Origin: Veillonella sp. DNF00869
GTDB taxonomy: Bacteria > Bacillota > Negativicutes > Veillonellales > Veillonellaceae
DNA: 64,000 nucleotides
Direction of reading: 5' to 3'
Assembly: GCF_001553345.1 (NCBI RefSeq)
Contig: NZ_KQ960771.1
Location: 366,659 to 430,658, forward strand
Position numbers and translations under genes: made by a program. Below the pieces are notes generated by a model that was not told the origin of the DNA, searched no databases, and saw only the letters and a program-made list of their open reading frames with translations. Within the stretch, counting starts at the first letter, position 1. Every line of letters begins with the position of its first letter. Positions 1-9,563 of this stretch are shown here, in pieces.

Positions 1-24
1 ATATGGATTTAAAATTTCACTCAT
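1..24 (-). CDS. livM: LivM-type branched-chain amino acid permease, N-terminal fragment
   Basis: Only the first eight codons (MSEILNPY) lie in the window. The ATG overlaps the livH stop codon in an ATGA arrangement, which indicates translational coupling. The assignment as the second permease of the branched-chain amino acid importer rests on position: livK, livH and livM are normally consecutive. The rest of the gene is outside the window, so no domain can be checked. Confidence 0.6.
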
Positions 25-902
25 GGTCGTCCCCCCTTATCTTTGGATCCGAATAAACCTTGTGGTCTCCAGAACAATAAGAGAATGATTAACCCAAAGG
101 CTACAGCATCACGGTAAGAAGATGCTCCATAAGCAACAGAGAATACTTCAGATACACCTAAGATGAATCCACCTACCATGGCACCGGTAATATTTCCAAG
201 ACCACCCAAGATTAATACAGCTAATCCTTTAAATCCGATGACAACACCCATCATAGGCTCTACGGCATCGAAAGATAAGCCAACTAATACACCAGCTGCA
301 GAACCTAACGCAGAAGCGAGCATCACTGTTACAGAAATAACCAAAGTAGGGTTAATACCCAATAGAGATGCAGTTTCCGTACTCAAGGATACAGCACGAA
401 TGGCTTTACCGATTTTAGTTTTTTTAATGAGTACATTTAAAATCAACATTAACACAATAGATACGCCAAGACCAATGATTTGAACCATAGAGATTTTGAA
501 CATACCAAAATCGATAAGTCCACCAATAAAATCTGGTGGGAAAGAACGTGTTTGTGGGCCCCATACAAGCAAGGCTATACTTTCAATAAAAATAGATACG
601 CCAATTGTGGAAATCAATGGCGCCAAATGGGATACATTTTTCTTACGAAGTGGACGAAGTGCCACAAACTCTAACAAATATCCAAGAATTGCCCCTACCA
701 GCATAGCCACAAGGATGGCTACGAATATATTAGCTTCAAAGACTGTCACCATAAATAAACCCACGAAGGCACCTATCATAAAGATGCCTCCGTGAGCCAT
801 GTTGATGATGTTCAACACACCAAACACAAGTGTCAATCCGATCGCTAATACTGCATAGAGACTGCCTAAAGTAAGGCCATTCACTAATTGCTGTAAAAAC
901 AT
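21..902 (-). CDS. livH: Branched-chain amino acid ABC transporter permease LivH
   Basis: A 293-residue integral membrane protein with about eight hydrophobic segments. It begins with the FLQQLVNGLTLGSLYAVLAI pattern characteristic of LivH and has the cytoplasmic coupling region near KTKIGKAIRAVSLSTETA, which is the EAA-like loop that contacts the ATPase. LivH pairs with LivM to form the channel for leucine, isoleucine and valine in the high-affinity Liv system. It lies 10 bp after livK and overlaps livM by 4 bp, so the three are one operon; the ATPases livG and livF would be expected beyond the left edge. The length is normal and the ATG has a GGAG ribosome site. Confidence 0.93.
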   Translation of the reverse strand: MFLQQLVNGLTLGSLYAVLAIGLTLVFGVLNIINMAHGGIFMIGAFVGLFMVTVFEANIFVAILVAMLVGAILGYLLEFVALRPLRKKNVSHLAPLISTIGVSIFIESIALLVWGPQTRSFPPDFIGGLIDFGMFKISMVQIIGLGVSIVLMLILNVLIKKTKIGKAIRAVSLSTETASLLGINPTLVISVTVMLASALGSAAGVLVGLSFDAVEPMMGVVIGFKGLAVLILGGLGNITGAMVGGFILGVSEVFSVAYGASSYRDAVAFGLIILLLFWRPQGLFGSKDKGGRP

Positions 903-912
903 CGTTTAACTC

Positions 913-2061
913 CTATTTTTGTAATGCGTCGAACTGACCGTTTTTAATTTGTAAAACTTGAACTTCCATAGATGGGTCACGTTTTTCGTTAAATTGGAAT
1001 TTACCAGTTACCCCTACGAAGTCTGTAATACCTTTTAAGGCATTACGGAATTTTTCGCGATCTGTTGTAGAGCCAGCTGCTTTTAAAGCTGCTTCGTACA
1101 AGAACACAGCATCATATGCTTGTGCTGCAAATTGATCTGGTTCATGACCATATTTTTCTACATAAGCTTTGCGGAAGTCGCGAACTTTTTGGTCATCTTT
1201 GTTAGGGAACCAAGGTGTACCAACGATAGCACCATCAGCAGCAGCGCCAGCATTTTTAATGAACGCTGGACTGTTGAAACCGTTGGAACCTACTACTGGT
1301 TGGTTCATGCCAAGTTCACGCATTTTCTTCATAATCAATGCCCCTTCTTGGTATAAAGAAGCAACGATGATAATATCAGGCTTTGCTTGTTGAATTTTAG
1401 TCAACTGTGCAGAGAAATCTGTATCTTTATCAGCAAATGTTTCTGTCGCTACAATTTGAACCCCTTCAGATTCCAATGCTTTTTTCGCTGTATTGTTTAC
1501 AGAAACCATTTGGTCATTGTTGTTGGAATACATAATCGCTGCTGTTTTGAAACCTAATACTTTATGAGATTGAAGAATCGCTGCGTCTACTGCCAAAGAT
1601 TCTGGTACAGCATTACGGAAAATGTAATCTCCGATATCAGTGATGCCTTCTGCAGTTGTAGAAGTACCCAATGCTACGACTTTATTTTTGTTAGCAATCG
1701 GTCCTGCCGCCATCATTTCACCAGATAACATAGGTCCGATGACAGCTACGACTTTATCTTTAGCAATCACTTTGTTCATCGCATTGATGGCTTCGTTTTT
1801 GTCACCTTTTGTATCTTCCACTAACAAATTAATTTTTACGTTGTTAGCATCTGCGTTAATTTGTGCTACCGCTAACTCTGCACCATTCTTAATAGATTCG
1901 CCATAGGCAGCTGCCGCGCCAGACGTAGTTGTCAGTAAAGCTACTTTTGCTTCATTTGCATTGTTTGTTGATGAACTATTGCCACCGCAACCAGCGATCG
2001 CTGCGGCTAAAATAGCTGTAGCACCCAATGCTAGTGCACGTTTGAACATGGATTTTTTCAT
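913..2061 (-). CDS. livK: Branched-chain amino acid ABC transporter substrate-binding lipoprotein LivK
   Basis: A 382-residue periplasmic binding protein of the type I Leu/Ile/Val fold (Peripla_BP_6). Residues 1-24 form a lipoprotein signal with lipobox IAGC and the lipidated cysteine at residue 25, followed by a short Gly/Ser/Asn linker. The mature part shows the family pattern KVALLTTTSGAAAAYGES at the N-terminus and AQAYDAVFLYEAALKAAG near the C-terminus. It is first in the operon with livH and livM, has a good GGAAGGG site and a promoter at 2185-2214. Specificity for branched-chain amino acids is inferred from the family; related proteins bind other amino acids or amides. Confidence 0.92.
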   Translation of the reverse strand: MKKSMFKRALALGATAILAAAIAGCGGNSSSTNNANEAKVALLTTTSGAAAAYGESIKNGAELAVAQINADANNVKINLLVEDTKGDKNEAINAMNKVIAKDKVVAVIGPMLSGEMMAAGPIANKNKVVALGTSTTAEGITDIGDYIFRNAVPESLAVDAAILQSHKVLGFKTAAIMYSNNNDQMVSVNNTAKKALESEGVQIVATETFADKDTDFSAQLTKIQQAKPDIIIVASLYQEGALIMKKMRELGMNQPVVGSNGFNSPAFIKNAGAAADGAIVGTPWFPNKDDQKVRDFRKAYVEKYGHEPDQFAAQAYDAVFLYEAALKAAGSTTDREKFRNALKGITDFVGVTGKFQFNEKRDPSMEVQVLQIKNGQFDALQK

Positions 2062-2184
2062 GTTACACCCTTCCTTTTTTTAACTCTTCTTTTGGATTTT
2101 CTAACAGTGAAAGTCATCTTTCCCTTTTTTACTTTATCTGCTTAAAGAACAAGTGATAACTCTATAGAAAATCTATGCTTTCCT

Positions 2185-2214
2185 ATTATGAATGTAACGT
2201 GAGTAGTTTGTCAA
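2185..2214 (-). promoter_or_regulatory. Predicted sigma-70 promoter of livKHM
   Basis: On the minus strand TTGACA (2214-2209) is followed after 18 bp by CATAAT (2190-2185). This puts transcription start near 2178 and gives a leader of about 115 nt before livK. I see no clear riboswitch or terminator in this leader. Confidence 0.6.
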
Positions 2215-2395
2215 ATATAAATATAAGAATTTAGTTATGAGTTTATTTAGTAAACCCATAGCATATATTTTCCTTATTTTTGTATTTACACAGTAGACAA
2301 ATATCTTTTTTGAATAGCAAATATAGGAATAGATAGGTTCTGATAGCAATTATATTCTTTTAGAAATATGATCCAATCTACTACTTAGGCATATT

Positions 2396-2434
2396 AAAAC
2401 TGGCGACGAAAGTTAGCATTTTCATCGCCAGTTT
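2396..2434 (-). terminator. Intrinsic terminator after ahcY
   Basis: The arms AAACTGGCGA and TCGCCAGTTT, extended by pairs with some G-U, enclose a short loop. On the minus strand a TTTT run follows. It ends the mtnP-ahcY unit; the A-rich 5' flank means it could also act weakly on the other strand. Confidence 0.75.
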
Positions 2435-2483
2435 AACACAGTTGAACTTTTATTTACTTAGTATCAATAAATTTTCACCACTA

Positions 2484-3728
2484 TTAATTCACAGTATACA
2501 AATAATCGTATTGTTCCTGTGACAATGTATCTAAGTCATAGCCCATGGATTGTAATTTCAATTTCGCAATTTCTGCGTCTACTTCATATGGTAATACATG
2601 TACATCATCTGCCATGTCTGCCCCATGATGTAAGATGTACTCCGCCGCTAATGCCTGCATAGCAAAGGACAAGTCCATAATTTCTGCCGGGTGTCCATCC
2701 CCTGCTGCTAAATTCACAAGACGACCTTCTGCTAGTACATACAATTGACGACCATCTTGCATATGGTAGGCTTCGATATTTTGACGCACTCGTTCATGAG
2801 ATACAGCCATCGCTTCTAAATCTTTTACATTTACTTCACAATCGAAATGGCCTGCATTACAAAGGACAGCTCGGTCTTTCATCACAGCATAGTGCTCTTC
2901 TGTAATAACGTCTTTACAACCTGTAACCGTACAGAAAATATCGCCAATTTTAGCAGCTTCCACCATTGGTAATACTTTGAAACCATCAAATACAGCCTCG
3001 ATTGCTTTAATTGGATCTACTTCCGTTACATACACGTGAGCACCTAGACCTTTGGCACGAAGTGCCACGCCTTTACCGCACCAACCGTAACCAGCAACCA
3101 CCACGTTTTTGCCTGTTACTGTTAAGTTCGTGGTACGCATGATGCCGTCCCACACAGATTGTCCTGTACCATAGCGATTGTCGAATAAGTATTTACAGTT
3201 AGAATCGTTCACAGCGATCATTGGGAATGTCAACTGTTCCGCTTCAGCCAAGGCTTTCAAACGGTGTACACCTGTTGTGGTTTCTTCACTACCGCCCAAC
3301 AAACGTTCTTTTGCATCAGTTCGTGTTGTATGTAACAAGCTTACTAAATCTCCACCGTCATCGATGATGATATGAGGTTTATGATCCAGTGCTTTGTTCA
3401 AGAACATCGTATATTCTTCATCTGTACAATTGTACCAAGCATATACAGTTAAACCCATATCTACCAGTCCTGCTGCCACATCATCTTGGGTAGACAATGG
3501 GTTGGAACCTGTGACAATCACATCGGCGCCACCACGTTTTAAAACAGTAGATAAGTACGCAGTTTTCGCCTCTAAATGAACGGACACAACGATGGTTTGA
3601 CCTTTGAAAGTTTGCTCTTTTTCAAAACGGTCACCTAATGTGTTCAAAGTAGGCATGAAATTAGCTACCCAGTCGATTTTTTTACGACCTTCAGCGGCTA
3701 AGGAAATATCTCGAATTAAAGATTGCAT
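2484..3728 (-). CDS. ahcY: Adenosylhomocysteinase (S-adenosyl-L-homocysteine hydrolase)
   Basis: A 414-residue cytosolic enzyme that splits S-adenosylhomocysteine into adenosine and homocysteine, removing the product inhibitor of methyltransferases. The NAD-binding Rossmann motif GYGWCGKG is at about residue 214, after the substrate segment VNDSNCKYLFDNRYGTGQS. The length fits the shorter bacterial/archaeal type (about 400-425), and the C-terminus lacks the KPDHYRY tail of the long form. It follows the methylthioadenosine phosphorylase-like gene by 32 bp with its own AAGGAG site. The pair forms a clean-up module for SAM by-products; terminator at 2396-2434. Confidence 0.95.
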   Translation of the reverse strand: MQSLIRDISLAAEGRKKIDWVANFMPTLNTLGDRFEKEQTFKGQTIVVSVHLEAKTAYLSTVLKRGGADVIVTGSNPLSTQDDVAAGLVDMGLTVYAWYNCTDEEYTMFLNKALDHKPHIIIDDGGDLVSLLHTTRTDAKERLLGGSEETTTGVHRLKALAEAEQLTFPMIAVNDSNCKYLFDNRYGTGQSVWDGIMRTTNLTVTGKNVVVAGYGWCGKGVALRAKGLGAHVYVTEVDPIKAIEAVFDGFKVLPMVEAAKIGDIFCTVTGCKDVITEEHYAVMKDRAVLCNAGHFDCEVNVKDLEAMAVSHERVRQNIEAYHMQDGRQLYVLAEGRLVNLAAGDGHPAEIMDLSFAMQALAAEYILHHGADMADDVHVLPYEVDAEIAKLKLQSMGYDLDTLSQEQYDYLYTVN

Positions 3729-3760
3729 TGGCGTTCTCCTTTTAGATTCTTCACCATAGA

Positions 3761-4555
3761 TTATAATTGAAAGCCACCATATTCAGACATACGATGATGG
3801 GCTGGATAGTCTGCATTCACATCGATGCCTTTGATAACTTCTTTAACAAGGGATTGCAATTGTTCTGCCATTTGTTGCATCATGTCTACCACTTCGCCAT
3901 GGGTCAAAGCAGATTCAGAAATACCTGCGGCGTAGTTTGTGACCATGGAAATTGTCATATATGCCATTTCCGCTTCATTCGCTAAGGTCACTTCCGGTAC
4001 ATTTGTCATACCCACTGTTTGACCCCCTAACATAGCATACATGCGGATTTCAGCAGGAGATTCAAAGCGAGGACCCTCTGTACATACGTAAGTTCCACCA
4101 TTGTGAACCGTTAAGCCTAAGGATTTAGCTGCGCTTTCTACAATACCTCGCAACTCAGGGCTATATGGTTCTGTCACATCCACATGCGCCACCGGACGAT
4201 CGCCTCCTTCATAGAAGGTATTCACACGGTTTTTAGTGAAGTCTAGGAATTGGTCCGTCAACACAAAATGACCCGGTCCAAAGTTCTCATCCAAAGAACC
4301 TACTGCTGTAGTAGATACGATGAATTTAACACCTAATTTCTTAAGGCCCCAAATATTGGCACGATAATTAATCTTGTGCGGTGGAATCGAATGATCTCGA
4401 CCATGACGAGCTAAGAAATACACCGTCTTACCTTCATACGTACCGCATACATAGTGAATCTCACCATAGGGCGTCATAAGCGAAGATTCCGTCATAGTTT
4501 CAAACATATTTGGGTCGTACACACCGGTACCACCAATAATAGCAATGGATGACAT
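3761..4555 (-). CDS. mtnP: S-methyl-5'-thioadenosine phosphorylase (MTAP/PNP family)
   Basis: A 264-residue member of the purine nucleoside phosphorylase superfamily, MTAP branch. The N-terminal GGTGVYD phosphate loop, the SLDENFGPGHFVLTDQFLDF segment and the VCTEGPRFESPAEI motif match MtnP proteins. The reaction converts methylthioadenosine and phosphate to adenine and methylthioribose 1-phosphate, recycling the by-product of polyamine synthesis. It is immediately upstream of ahcY in the same orientation with an AAGGAGG site. Some MTAP homologues prefer methylthioinosine or hypoxanthine nucleosides, so the exact purine substrate is inferred. A TATAAT-like -10 on the minus strand lies near 4606-4601. 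Confidence 0.88.
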   Translation of the reverse strand: MSSIAIIGGTGVYDPNMFETMTESSLMTPYGEIHYVCGTYEGKTVYFLARHGRDHSIPPHKINYRANIWGLKKLGVKFIVSTTAVGSLDENFGPGHFVLTDQFLDFTKNRVNTFYEGGDRPVAHVDVTEPYSPELRGIVESAAKSLGLTVHNGGTYVCTEGPRFESPAEIRMYAMLGGQTVGMTNVPEVTLANEAEMAYMTISMVTNYAAGISESALTHGEVVDMMQQMAEQLQSLVKEVIKGIDVNADYPAHHRMSEYGGFQL

Positions 4556-4758
4556 ATCGTTCCTCCTTGTGAAAGATAGAAAAATATCTGTTATGAATTT
4601 ATTATAGCATGGAAAGGACAGTTTTGTGGAAATAGACTATCATTATTAGCAGTTATAAATTTTTCACCATTTTCTTCCCCACTACAAATCATCCATAAAA
4701 TGCTATAATATACACAACAACTATCAACACGTTAATCTATACAATAAAGGAGTTCTCC

Positions 4759-6939
4759 ATGATTCGTATTGCTTTTGGACAAATTCAGGTACACCCTGGT
4801 GATCCTGCTACAAACTTTCAATCTATGATGCAAGCTATCAACTATGCCAAGGCTGTGAGCACGGACATCCTTATCTTTCCAGAATTGTGTCTCAGCGGGT
4901 ACATGGTAGGCGACTTGTGGGACCAAGTGCCTTTTATAAACGATTGTCTCCACTATGGTGACGAAATTGTGAAAGCCACCACTAACACCAATCTTACGAT
5001 CATCTTTGGTAATGTAGGTATAGATGAAAGTCTCCGTAATCTAGACGGCAGTCTTCGCAAATATAATGCTTTATATGTAGCATCCAAAGGTAAATTAGTA
5101 TCGAATCCATCCCAGCCATATCCCTTTACTATTAAAACATTGTTGCCTTGTTATCGGTACTTCAATGAGCCTCGGTATTTCACTAGCGCCAATGTAGTGG
5201 CGGAAGAGCGCAATTTATCATTGTCGGATATCAATCAGCCTCTCACAATTTCCACTCGTCACGGAGCTTTTACTATTGCTCCTATTATCTGTGAAGATAG
5301 CTGGGATACGCACTATCCAGATTGTCCGACCAATCTAATGGTGGAATCTGCAAAAGCGAAAGGTCAGCACATTGATCTGATTGTGAATTCTTCCTCTTCG
5401 CCTTACACAATTCATAAGCAAGAACAGCGCCACGCCCTATTTAGTGCACAAGCCAAACAATACAATACTCCTATTGCCTATACAAACCACGTGGGGATTC
5501 AAAATAACGGCAAAAATATCTGCATCTATGACGGTTGCTCCACACTATATGACGTGAACGGTTCTGTTGTGGAAGAAGTACCAGCTTTTGAAAATACAGT
5601 ACGCCCTACATTATTAAAAGATACCTTGTGGCAACCACTTTCAAATGTTAACTCTGAACAACGGGATACTTCTGAAGATAGTACAGCACTTCAACTGTCC
5701 CTAGAACATAATAGATGTGATAAAAATGATACATATCATACACAGGATTTAAATCATATACAGGATGCAATTCCTACCCTATTCAAAGCCCTTCAATACG
5801 GTATTCGTCAATTTTTATCACAAACTGGGATTAAAAAAATTGTCATTGGTGCATCTGGTGGTATCGACTCTGCCCTTAATGCTGCTTTGTACAGCACAGT
5901 ATTACCGCCAGAGAATTTATACTTAGTCAATATGCCAAGTCGTTACAACTCTGACATGACGAAAGATTTGGCCTACCAATTAGCACAGAACATCGGTTGC
6001 CATTATGGTGTATTCCCTATTGAGGAAGGTGTGAACGCTACTATCGCACAACTAGAAGGTCAGACTTTCACAAAATTTCCTCTAAAGACCTCTAGTCATG
6101 TACATAAGTATACACCAGCAGATGATTCTACTATCTCCAATTCTACTACAGATACTATATGTGAATCGCAGCAAACTACTACAAACCATACTGAGCAAAC
6201 TCATGTTGATACCGACTTAGATACTAGCACATTCTTACAGCTATCCACCCTTGCCAAAGAAAACATCCAAGCCCGTGATCGTTCGTCTCGTATTTTAGCC
6301 GGTATAGCATCCGCTGTGAATGGGGCTTTCACATGCAATGGCAATAAAACGGAGTTCACTGTCGGTTATGCTACGATGTACGGTGATTTAGCTGGCTTCC
6401 TTGCCGTAACAGGGGATGTGTGGAAAACGGATGTGTATGCACTGGCTCGTTATATGAATGAATACATTTTTAAACGGGAGGTCATTCCTCAAGGATCCAT
6501 CGATGTGGTCCCTAGTGCAGAGCTTTCCGATGCACAGGATGTAACGCAAGGACTAGGTGATCCCTTACAGTATGAATATCACGACTGCTTATTCCGTGCC
6601 TTCATAGAGGGTACACCTCATACACTGCCTCATCAGCGTTTGACGCCTGAGGATATCTTGTGTGCCTATGAAAAAGGCACATTGGAGCACCTATTAGGAT
6701 TGCCACACCCTGTTTCTCACTATTTCACATCTACAGATCAGTTTATCAACGACCTGGAACGCTGGTGGAAATCTTTCAACGGATTAGCTGTGGCAAAACG
6801 CATCCAATCTCCGCCACTGTTCCTTGTCAGTGAACGTGCCTTTGGTAGTGACCTAAGTGAAAGTCAATTAAAACCGTATTTCTCACGTACTTACCATATC
6901 ATTAAAGAGAGAGTTCTATATCACCACACTAAAAAGTGA
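4759..6939 (+). CDS. nadE: Glutamine-dependent NAD+ synthetase with Ser/Thr-rich insertions
   Basis: A 726-residue two-domain enzyme that amidates deamido-NAD to NAD with glutamine as nitrogen donor. Residues about 1-275 form the nitrilase-type glutaminase: catalytic Glu in FPELCLSGY and nucleophilic Cys in ICEDSW. The synthetase domain begins near 330 with the ATP pyrophosphatase loop GASGGIDSA and continues with DRSSRILAGIA, GYATMYGDLAG and TGDVWKTDVYALARYMNE. It is longer than typical (about 560-680) because of a polar stretch between the domains (about residues 295-330) and a Ser/Thr/Asp-rich insertion of about 60 residues inside the synthetase domain (about 440-505). Divergent from mtnP; AAAGGAG site; hairpin follows at 6980-7042. 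Confidence 0.93.
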   Translation: MIRIAFGQIQVHPGDPATNFQSMMQAINYAKAVSTDILIFPELCLSGYMVGDLWDQVPFINDCLHYGDEIVKATTNTNLTIIFGNVGIDESLRNLDGSLRKYNALYVASKGKLVSNPSQPYPFTIKTLLPCYRYFNEPRYFTSANVVAEERNLSLSDINQPLTISTRHGAFTIAPIICEDSWDTHYPDCPTNLMVESAKAKGQHIDLIVNSSSSPYTIHKQEQRHALFSAQAKQYNTPIAYTNHVGIQNNGKNICIYDGCSTLYDVNGSVVEEVPAFENTVRPTLLKDTLWQPLSNVNSEQRDTSEDSTALQLSLEHNRCDKNDTYHTQDLNHIQDAIPTLFKALQYGIRQFLSQTGIKKIVIGASGGIDSALNAALYSTVLPPENLYLVNMPSRYNSDMTKDLAYQLAQNIGCHYGVFPIEEGVNATIAQLEGQTFTKFPLKTSSHVHKYTPADDSTISNSTTDTICESQQTTTNHTEQTHVDTDLDTSTFLQLSTLAKENIQARDRSSRILAGIASAVNGAFTCNGNKTEFTVGYATMYGDLAGFLAVTGDVWKTDVYALARYMNEYIFKREVIPQGSIDVVPSAELSDAQDVTQGLGDPLQYEYHDCLFRAFIEGTPHTLPHQRLTPEDILCAYEKGTLEHLLGLPHPVSHYFTSTDQFINDLERWWKSFNGLAVAKRIQSPPLFLVSERAFGSDLSESQLKPYFSRTYHIIKERVLYHHTKK

Positions 6940-6979
6940 GTATATTTCTTAATTTTAAAAATATAAATCTATACTACAG

Positions 6980-7042
6980 TAACGCTATATACAACTTTGT
7001 AATATACCTTATTAGATATCTTACATCCTGTATATAGCGTTA
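6980..7042 (+). terminator. Long-looped hairpin after nadE
   Basis: Perfect 14-bp arms TAACGCTATATACA and TGTATATAGCGTTA enclose a 35-nt loop that itself can pair weakly. TTTAATG follows, a poor U-tract. Probably the nadE terminator, though the large loop and near-symmetry mean it could be a regulatory dyad for the pfl genes. Confidence 0.5.
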
Positions 7043-7106
7043 TTTAATGTTTGACCATTTACTCATACAGTACTTTCAAAAACGATATAACCCATACCAA
7101 AAATTA

Positions 7107-7138
7107 TATTGTAATGATAATTATTATAGATTACAATA
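7107..7138 (+). promoter_or_regulatory. pfl promoter with nested dyad, Fur/PerR-like
   Basis: A 9-bp inverted repeat, TATTGTAAT (7107-7115) and ATTACAATA (7130-7138), surrounds the smaller dyad ATAATTATTAT. The 19-mer at 7110-7128 matches the classical Fur box GATAATGATAATCATTATC at 15 of 19 positions by my alignment. A TTGTAA-17-TACAAT promoter (7109-7114, 7132-7137) sits exactly within the dyad, so a bound regulator would block it. The leader to the start codon at 7186 would be about 40 nt. Confidence 0.55.
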
Positions 7139-7185
7139 AAGTTAACCCTATGGGTTGCGTTTTAATGTGTATTTGGAGGTATATT

Positions 7186-9315
7186 ATGCAACAAGCATGG
7201 AAAGACTTCAATACAGGTGTATGGGATAAGTCCGTGGACGTACGCGATTTTATCCAACGAAACTATGTGCCTTATGTAGGCGATGATTCTTTTCTAGTAG
7301 GTCCTACAGAACGAACTACTAGACTTTGGCAACGGGTATTAGATTTATATGAGGAAGAACGACAAAAAGGTTCTGTCATCGATGCAGACACTGATGTAGC
7401 AACTCATATTACGGCTCATGCCCCTGGATATATTATTCAAGAAGATGAACAAATTGTTGGTCTTCAAACTGATTATCCTTTGAAACGTGCCATGTTCCCT
7501 TATGGTGGTTTACGAACTGCTAAAAGTGCTATCGAAGAGTATGGTTACAAAATGGATCCAACTCTTGAAGCATTCTTTAAAACTCATCGTAAGACACATA
7601 ATGATGGTGTATTTGATGTATATACACCTGAGATGCGAGCTGCTCGCTCTGCTCACATTATTACGGGCCTACCTGACGCGTATAGCCGCGGCCGAATTAT
7701 CGGTGATTATCGCCGTGTAGCCTTATATGGTGTAGATTATTTGATCAAGGATAAAGAAGATCAATTCAATATCACCATGGGCGATATGATGCCAGATGTC
7801 ATTCGTGACCGCGAAGAAATTCGAGATCAAATCCGTTCTTTGAAAGAGTTAAAAGAAATGGCTGCGTCCTACGGATTTGATATCTCCAAACCTGCTACCG
7901 ATGTAAAAGAAGCTATCCAATGGCTATACTTTGGCTATTTGGGTGCTATCAAAGAACAAAACGGTGCAGCTATGTCCATCGGACGTAACTCCACTTTCTT
8001 GGACATCTATGCAGAACGTGATTTGAAATCTGGTAAATATACAGAAGAACAAATCCAAGAAATGGTGGATCACTTCATTATGAAATTGCGCATGGTTCGT
8101 TTCGCACGTATCCATGAATATAACAATTTATTTACTGGTGATCCTGTATGGACAACTGAGTCTATCGGTGGTATGGGCACTGATGGACGTACACTAGTGT
8201 CTAAAACGGCATTCCGTGTCCTACATACATTGCAAAACCTTGGTCCTGCTCCTGAACCAAACTTAACAGTACTTTGGTCTCCTTCCCTCCCTGAAGGTTT
8301 CAAAAAGTTCTGTGCGAAGCTCTCTATTGCAACATCTTCCATTCAATATGAGAACGACGAAATCATGCGCCCAAATTCTGGCGATGATTACGCCATCGCT
8401 TGCTGCGTATCCCCTATGCGTATTGGTAAAGAAATGCAATTCTTTGGCGCTCGCTGTAACTTAGCGAAAGCCTTACTATACGCAATCAATGGTGGCGTAG
8501 ATGAAAAGCTGAAAAAACAAGTAGGTCCAAAATTCCGCCCTATTACTTCAGAATACCTTGACTTCGATGAAGTGATGGAACGCTTTGAAGATATGACGGA
8601 ATGGTTAGCAGGTGTATATGTGAATGCTTTAAATATCATTCATTACATGCATGACAAATACGCCTATGAAAAATTGGAAATGGCATTGCATGACCGTAAG
8701 GTAACACGTTGGTTTGCTACAGGTATTGCTGGACTTTCCGTAGTAGCCGATTCTTTATCCGCTATTAAATATGCGAAAGTAAAACCTATACGTGATGAAA
8801 ATGGTATTGCTATTGATTTTGAAATTGAAGGCGAATTCCCTAAATATGGTAATGATGATGATCGTGTAGATGATTTAGCTGCTACGGTGGTATCTGGGTT
8901 TATGAATAAAATTCGTAAACATCCAACCTATCGTCAATCCGTGCCTACTATGTCACTATTAACCATTACATCGAATGTGGTATACGGTAATGCCACTGGT
9001 GCTACTCCTGACGGACGTAAAGCAGGTATTCCATTTGCTCCTGGTGCCAATCCTATGCATGGTCGTGACGAACACGGGGCTATCTCTTCCCTAGCATCTG
9101 TTGCTAAAATGCCATGGCGTGATTGTTGCGATGGTATTTCTAATACATTCTCTATTATTCCAGATTCTCTTGGTAAATCCGGAGAGTCTATGGTTACATT
9201 AGGCGACTTGGACCTAGATATAGACCTAGGCAATATTGAACATGCATTAGCCGATGGTTGTGAAAATCTAGCTTGCCGTGAGCCAAATGTTACATTCCCT
9301 GAAGAAAAGGAGTAA
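7186..9315 (+). CDS. pflB: Pyruvate formate-lyase, large (catalytic Cys) subunit of a split enzyme
   Basis: A 709-residue protein equivalent to residues 1 to about 695 of E. coli PflB, which converts pyruvate and CoA to acetyl-CoA and formate. The Cys-Cys catalytic pair is present in [21 protein letters not shown], and the NPMHGRD and [14 protein letters not shown] segments match the barrel. The glycyl-radical C-terminus is missing: after the point where canonical PFL continues, this protein has an acidic tail ([14 protein letters not shown]...) and stops. The missing piece is the next gene. The start at 7186 is chosen over upstream codons because GGAGG lies 6 nt before it and WKDFNTGVW is where PFL homology begins. 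The activase follows. Confidence 0.93.
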   Translation: MQQAWKDFNTGVWDKSVDVRDFIQRNYVPYVGDDSFLVGPTERTTRLWQRVLDLYEEERQKGSVIDADTDVATHITAHAPGYIIQEDEQIVGLQTDYPLKRAMFPYGGLRTAKSAIEEYGYKMDPTLEAFFKTHRKTHNDGVFDVYTPEMRAARSAHIITGLPDAYSRGRIIGDYRRVALYGVDYLIKDKEDQFNITMGDMMPDVIRDREEIRDQIRSLKELKEMAASYGFDISKPATDVKEAIQWLYFGYLGAIKEQNGAAMSIGRNSTFLDIYAERDLKSGKYTEEQIQEMVDHFIMKLRMVRFARIHEYNNLFTGDPVWTTESIGGMGTDGRTLVSKTAFRVLHTLQNLGPAPEPNLTVLWSPSLPEGFKKFCAKLSIATSSIQYENDEIMRPNSGDDYAIACCVSPMRIGKEMQFFGARCNLAKALLYAINGGVDEKLKKQVGPKFRPITSEYLDFDEVMERFEDMTEWLAGVYVNALNIIHYMHDKYAYEKLEMALHDRKVTRWFATGIAGLSVVADSLSAIKYAKVKPIRDENGIAIDFEIEGEFPKYGNDDDRVDDLAATVVSGFMNKIRKHPTYRQSVPTMSLLTITSNVVYGNATGATPDGRKAGIPFAPGANPMHGRDEHGAISSLASVAKMPWRDCCDGISNTFSIIPDSLGKSGESMVTLGDLDLDIDLGNIEHALADGCENLACREPNVTFPEEKE

Positions 9316-9317
9316 CT

Positions 9318-9557
9318 ATGACAAACGAACAACAAGTTGATAATTTAGTACAGTTATTAGATGGGTACAGCAAAAAAGGCGGCCACCATTTAAACGTAAA
9401 TGTATTCAATCGTGAAACATTATTAGATGCTCAAAAACATCCTGAATTGTATCCACAATTGACTATCCGTGTATCTGGTTACGCGGTTCATTTCAATAAG
9501 TTGACAAAAGCTCAACAAGACGAAGTGATTGCTCGTACATTCCATCAATCCATGTAA
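9318..9557 (+). CDS. grcA: Glycyl-radical domain subunit of split pyruvate formate-lyase
   Basis: A 79-residue protein that is only the C-terminal glycyl-radical domain of PFL. The radical motif RVSGYAVHF is at about residues 51-59, preceded by [18 protein letters not shown] and followed by [18 protein letters not shown], the expected PFL C-terminus. Its Gly would carry the radical made by PflA and pass it to the Cys pair in the large subunit. It has its own AAGGAG site inside the end of the large gene, starts 2 nt after the stop, and is in a different frame. E. coli YfiD/GrcA is a comparable stand-alone domain but serves as a spare for an intact PFL; here it looks obligatory. Confidence 0.9.
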   Translation: MTNEQQVDNLVQLLDGYSKKGGHHLNVNVFNRETLLDAQKHPELYPQLTIRVSGYAVHFNKLTKAQQDEVIARTFHQSM

Positions 9558-9563
9558 TACACT

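Noticed and set aside
7051..7185. N-terminal extension of PFL from an ATG at 7051
   Set aside because: The added 45 residues have no PFL homology, cross the predicted promoter dyad and lack a ribosome site; the ATG at 7186 has GGAGG at good distance.
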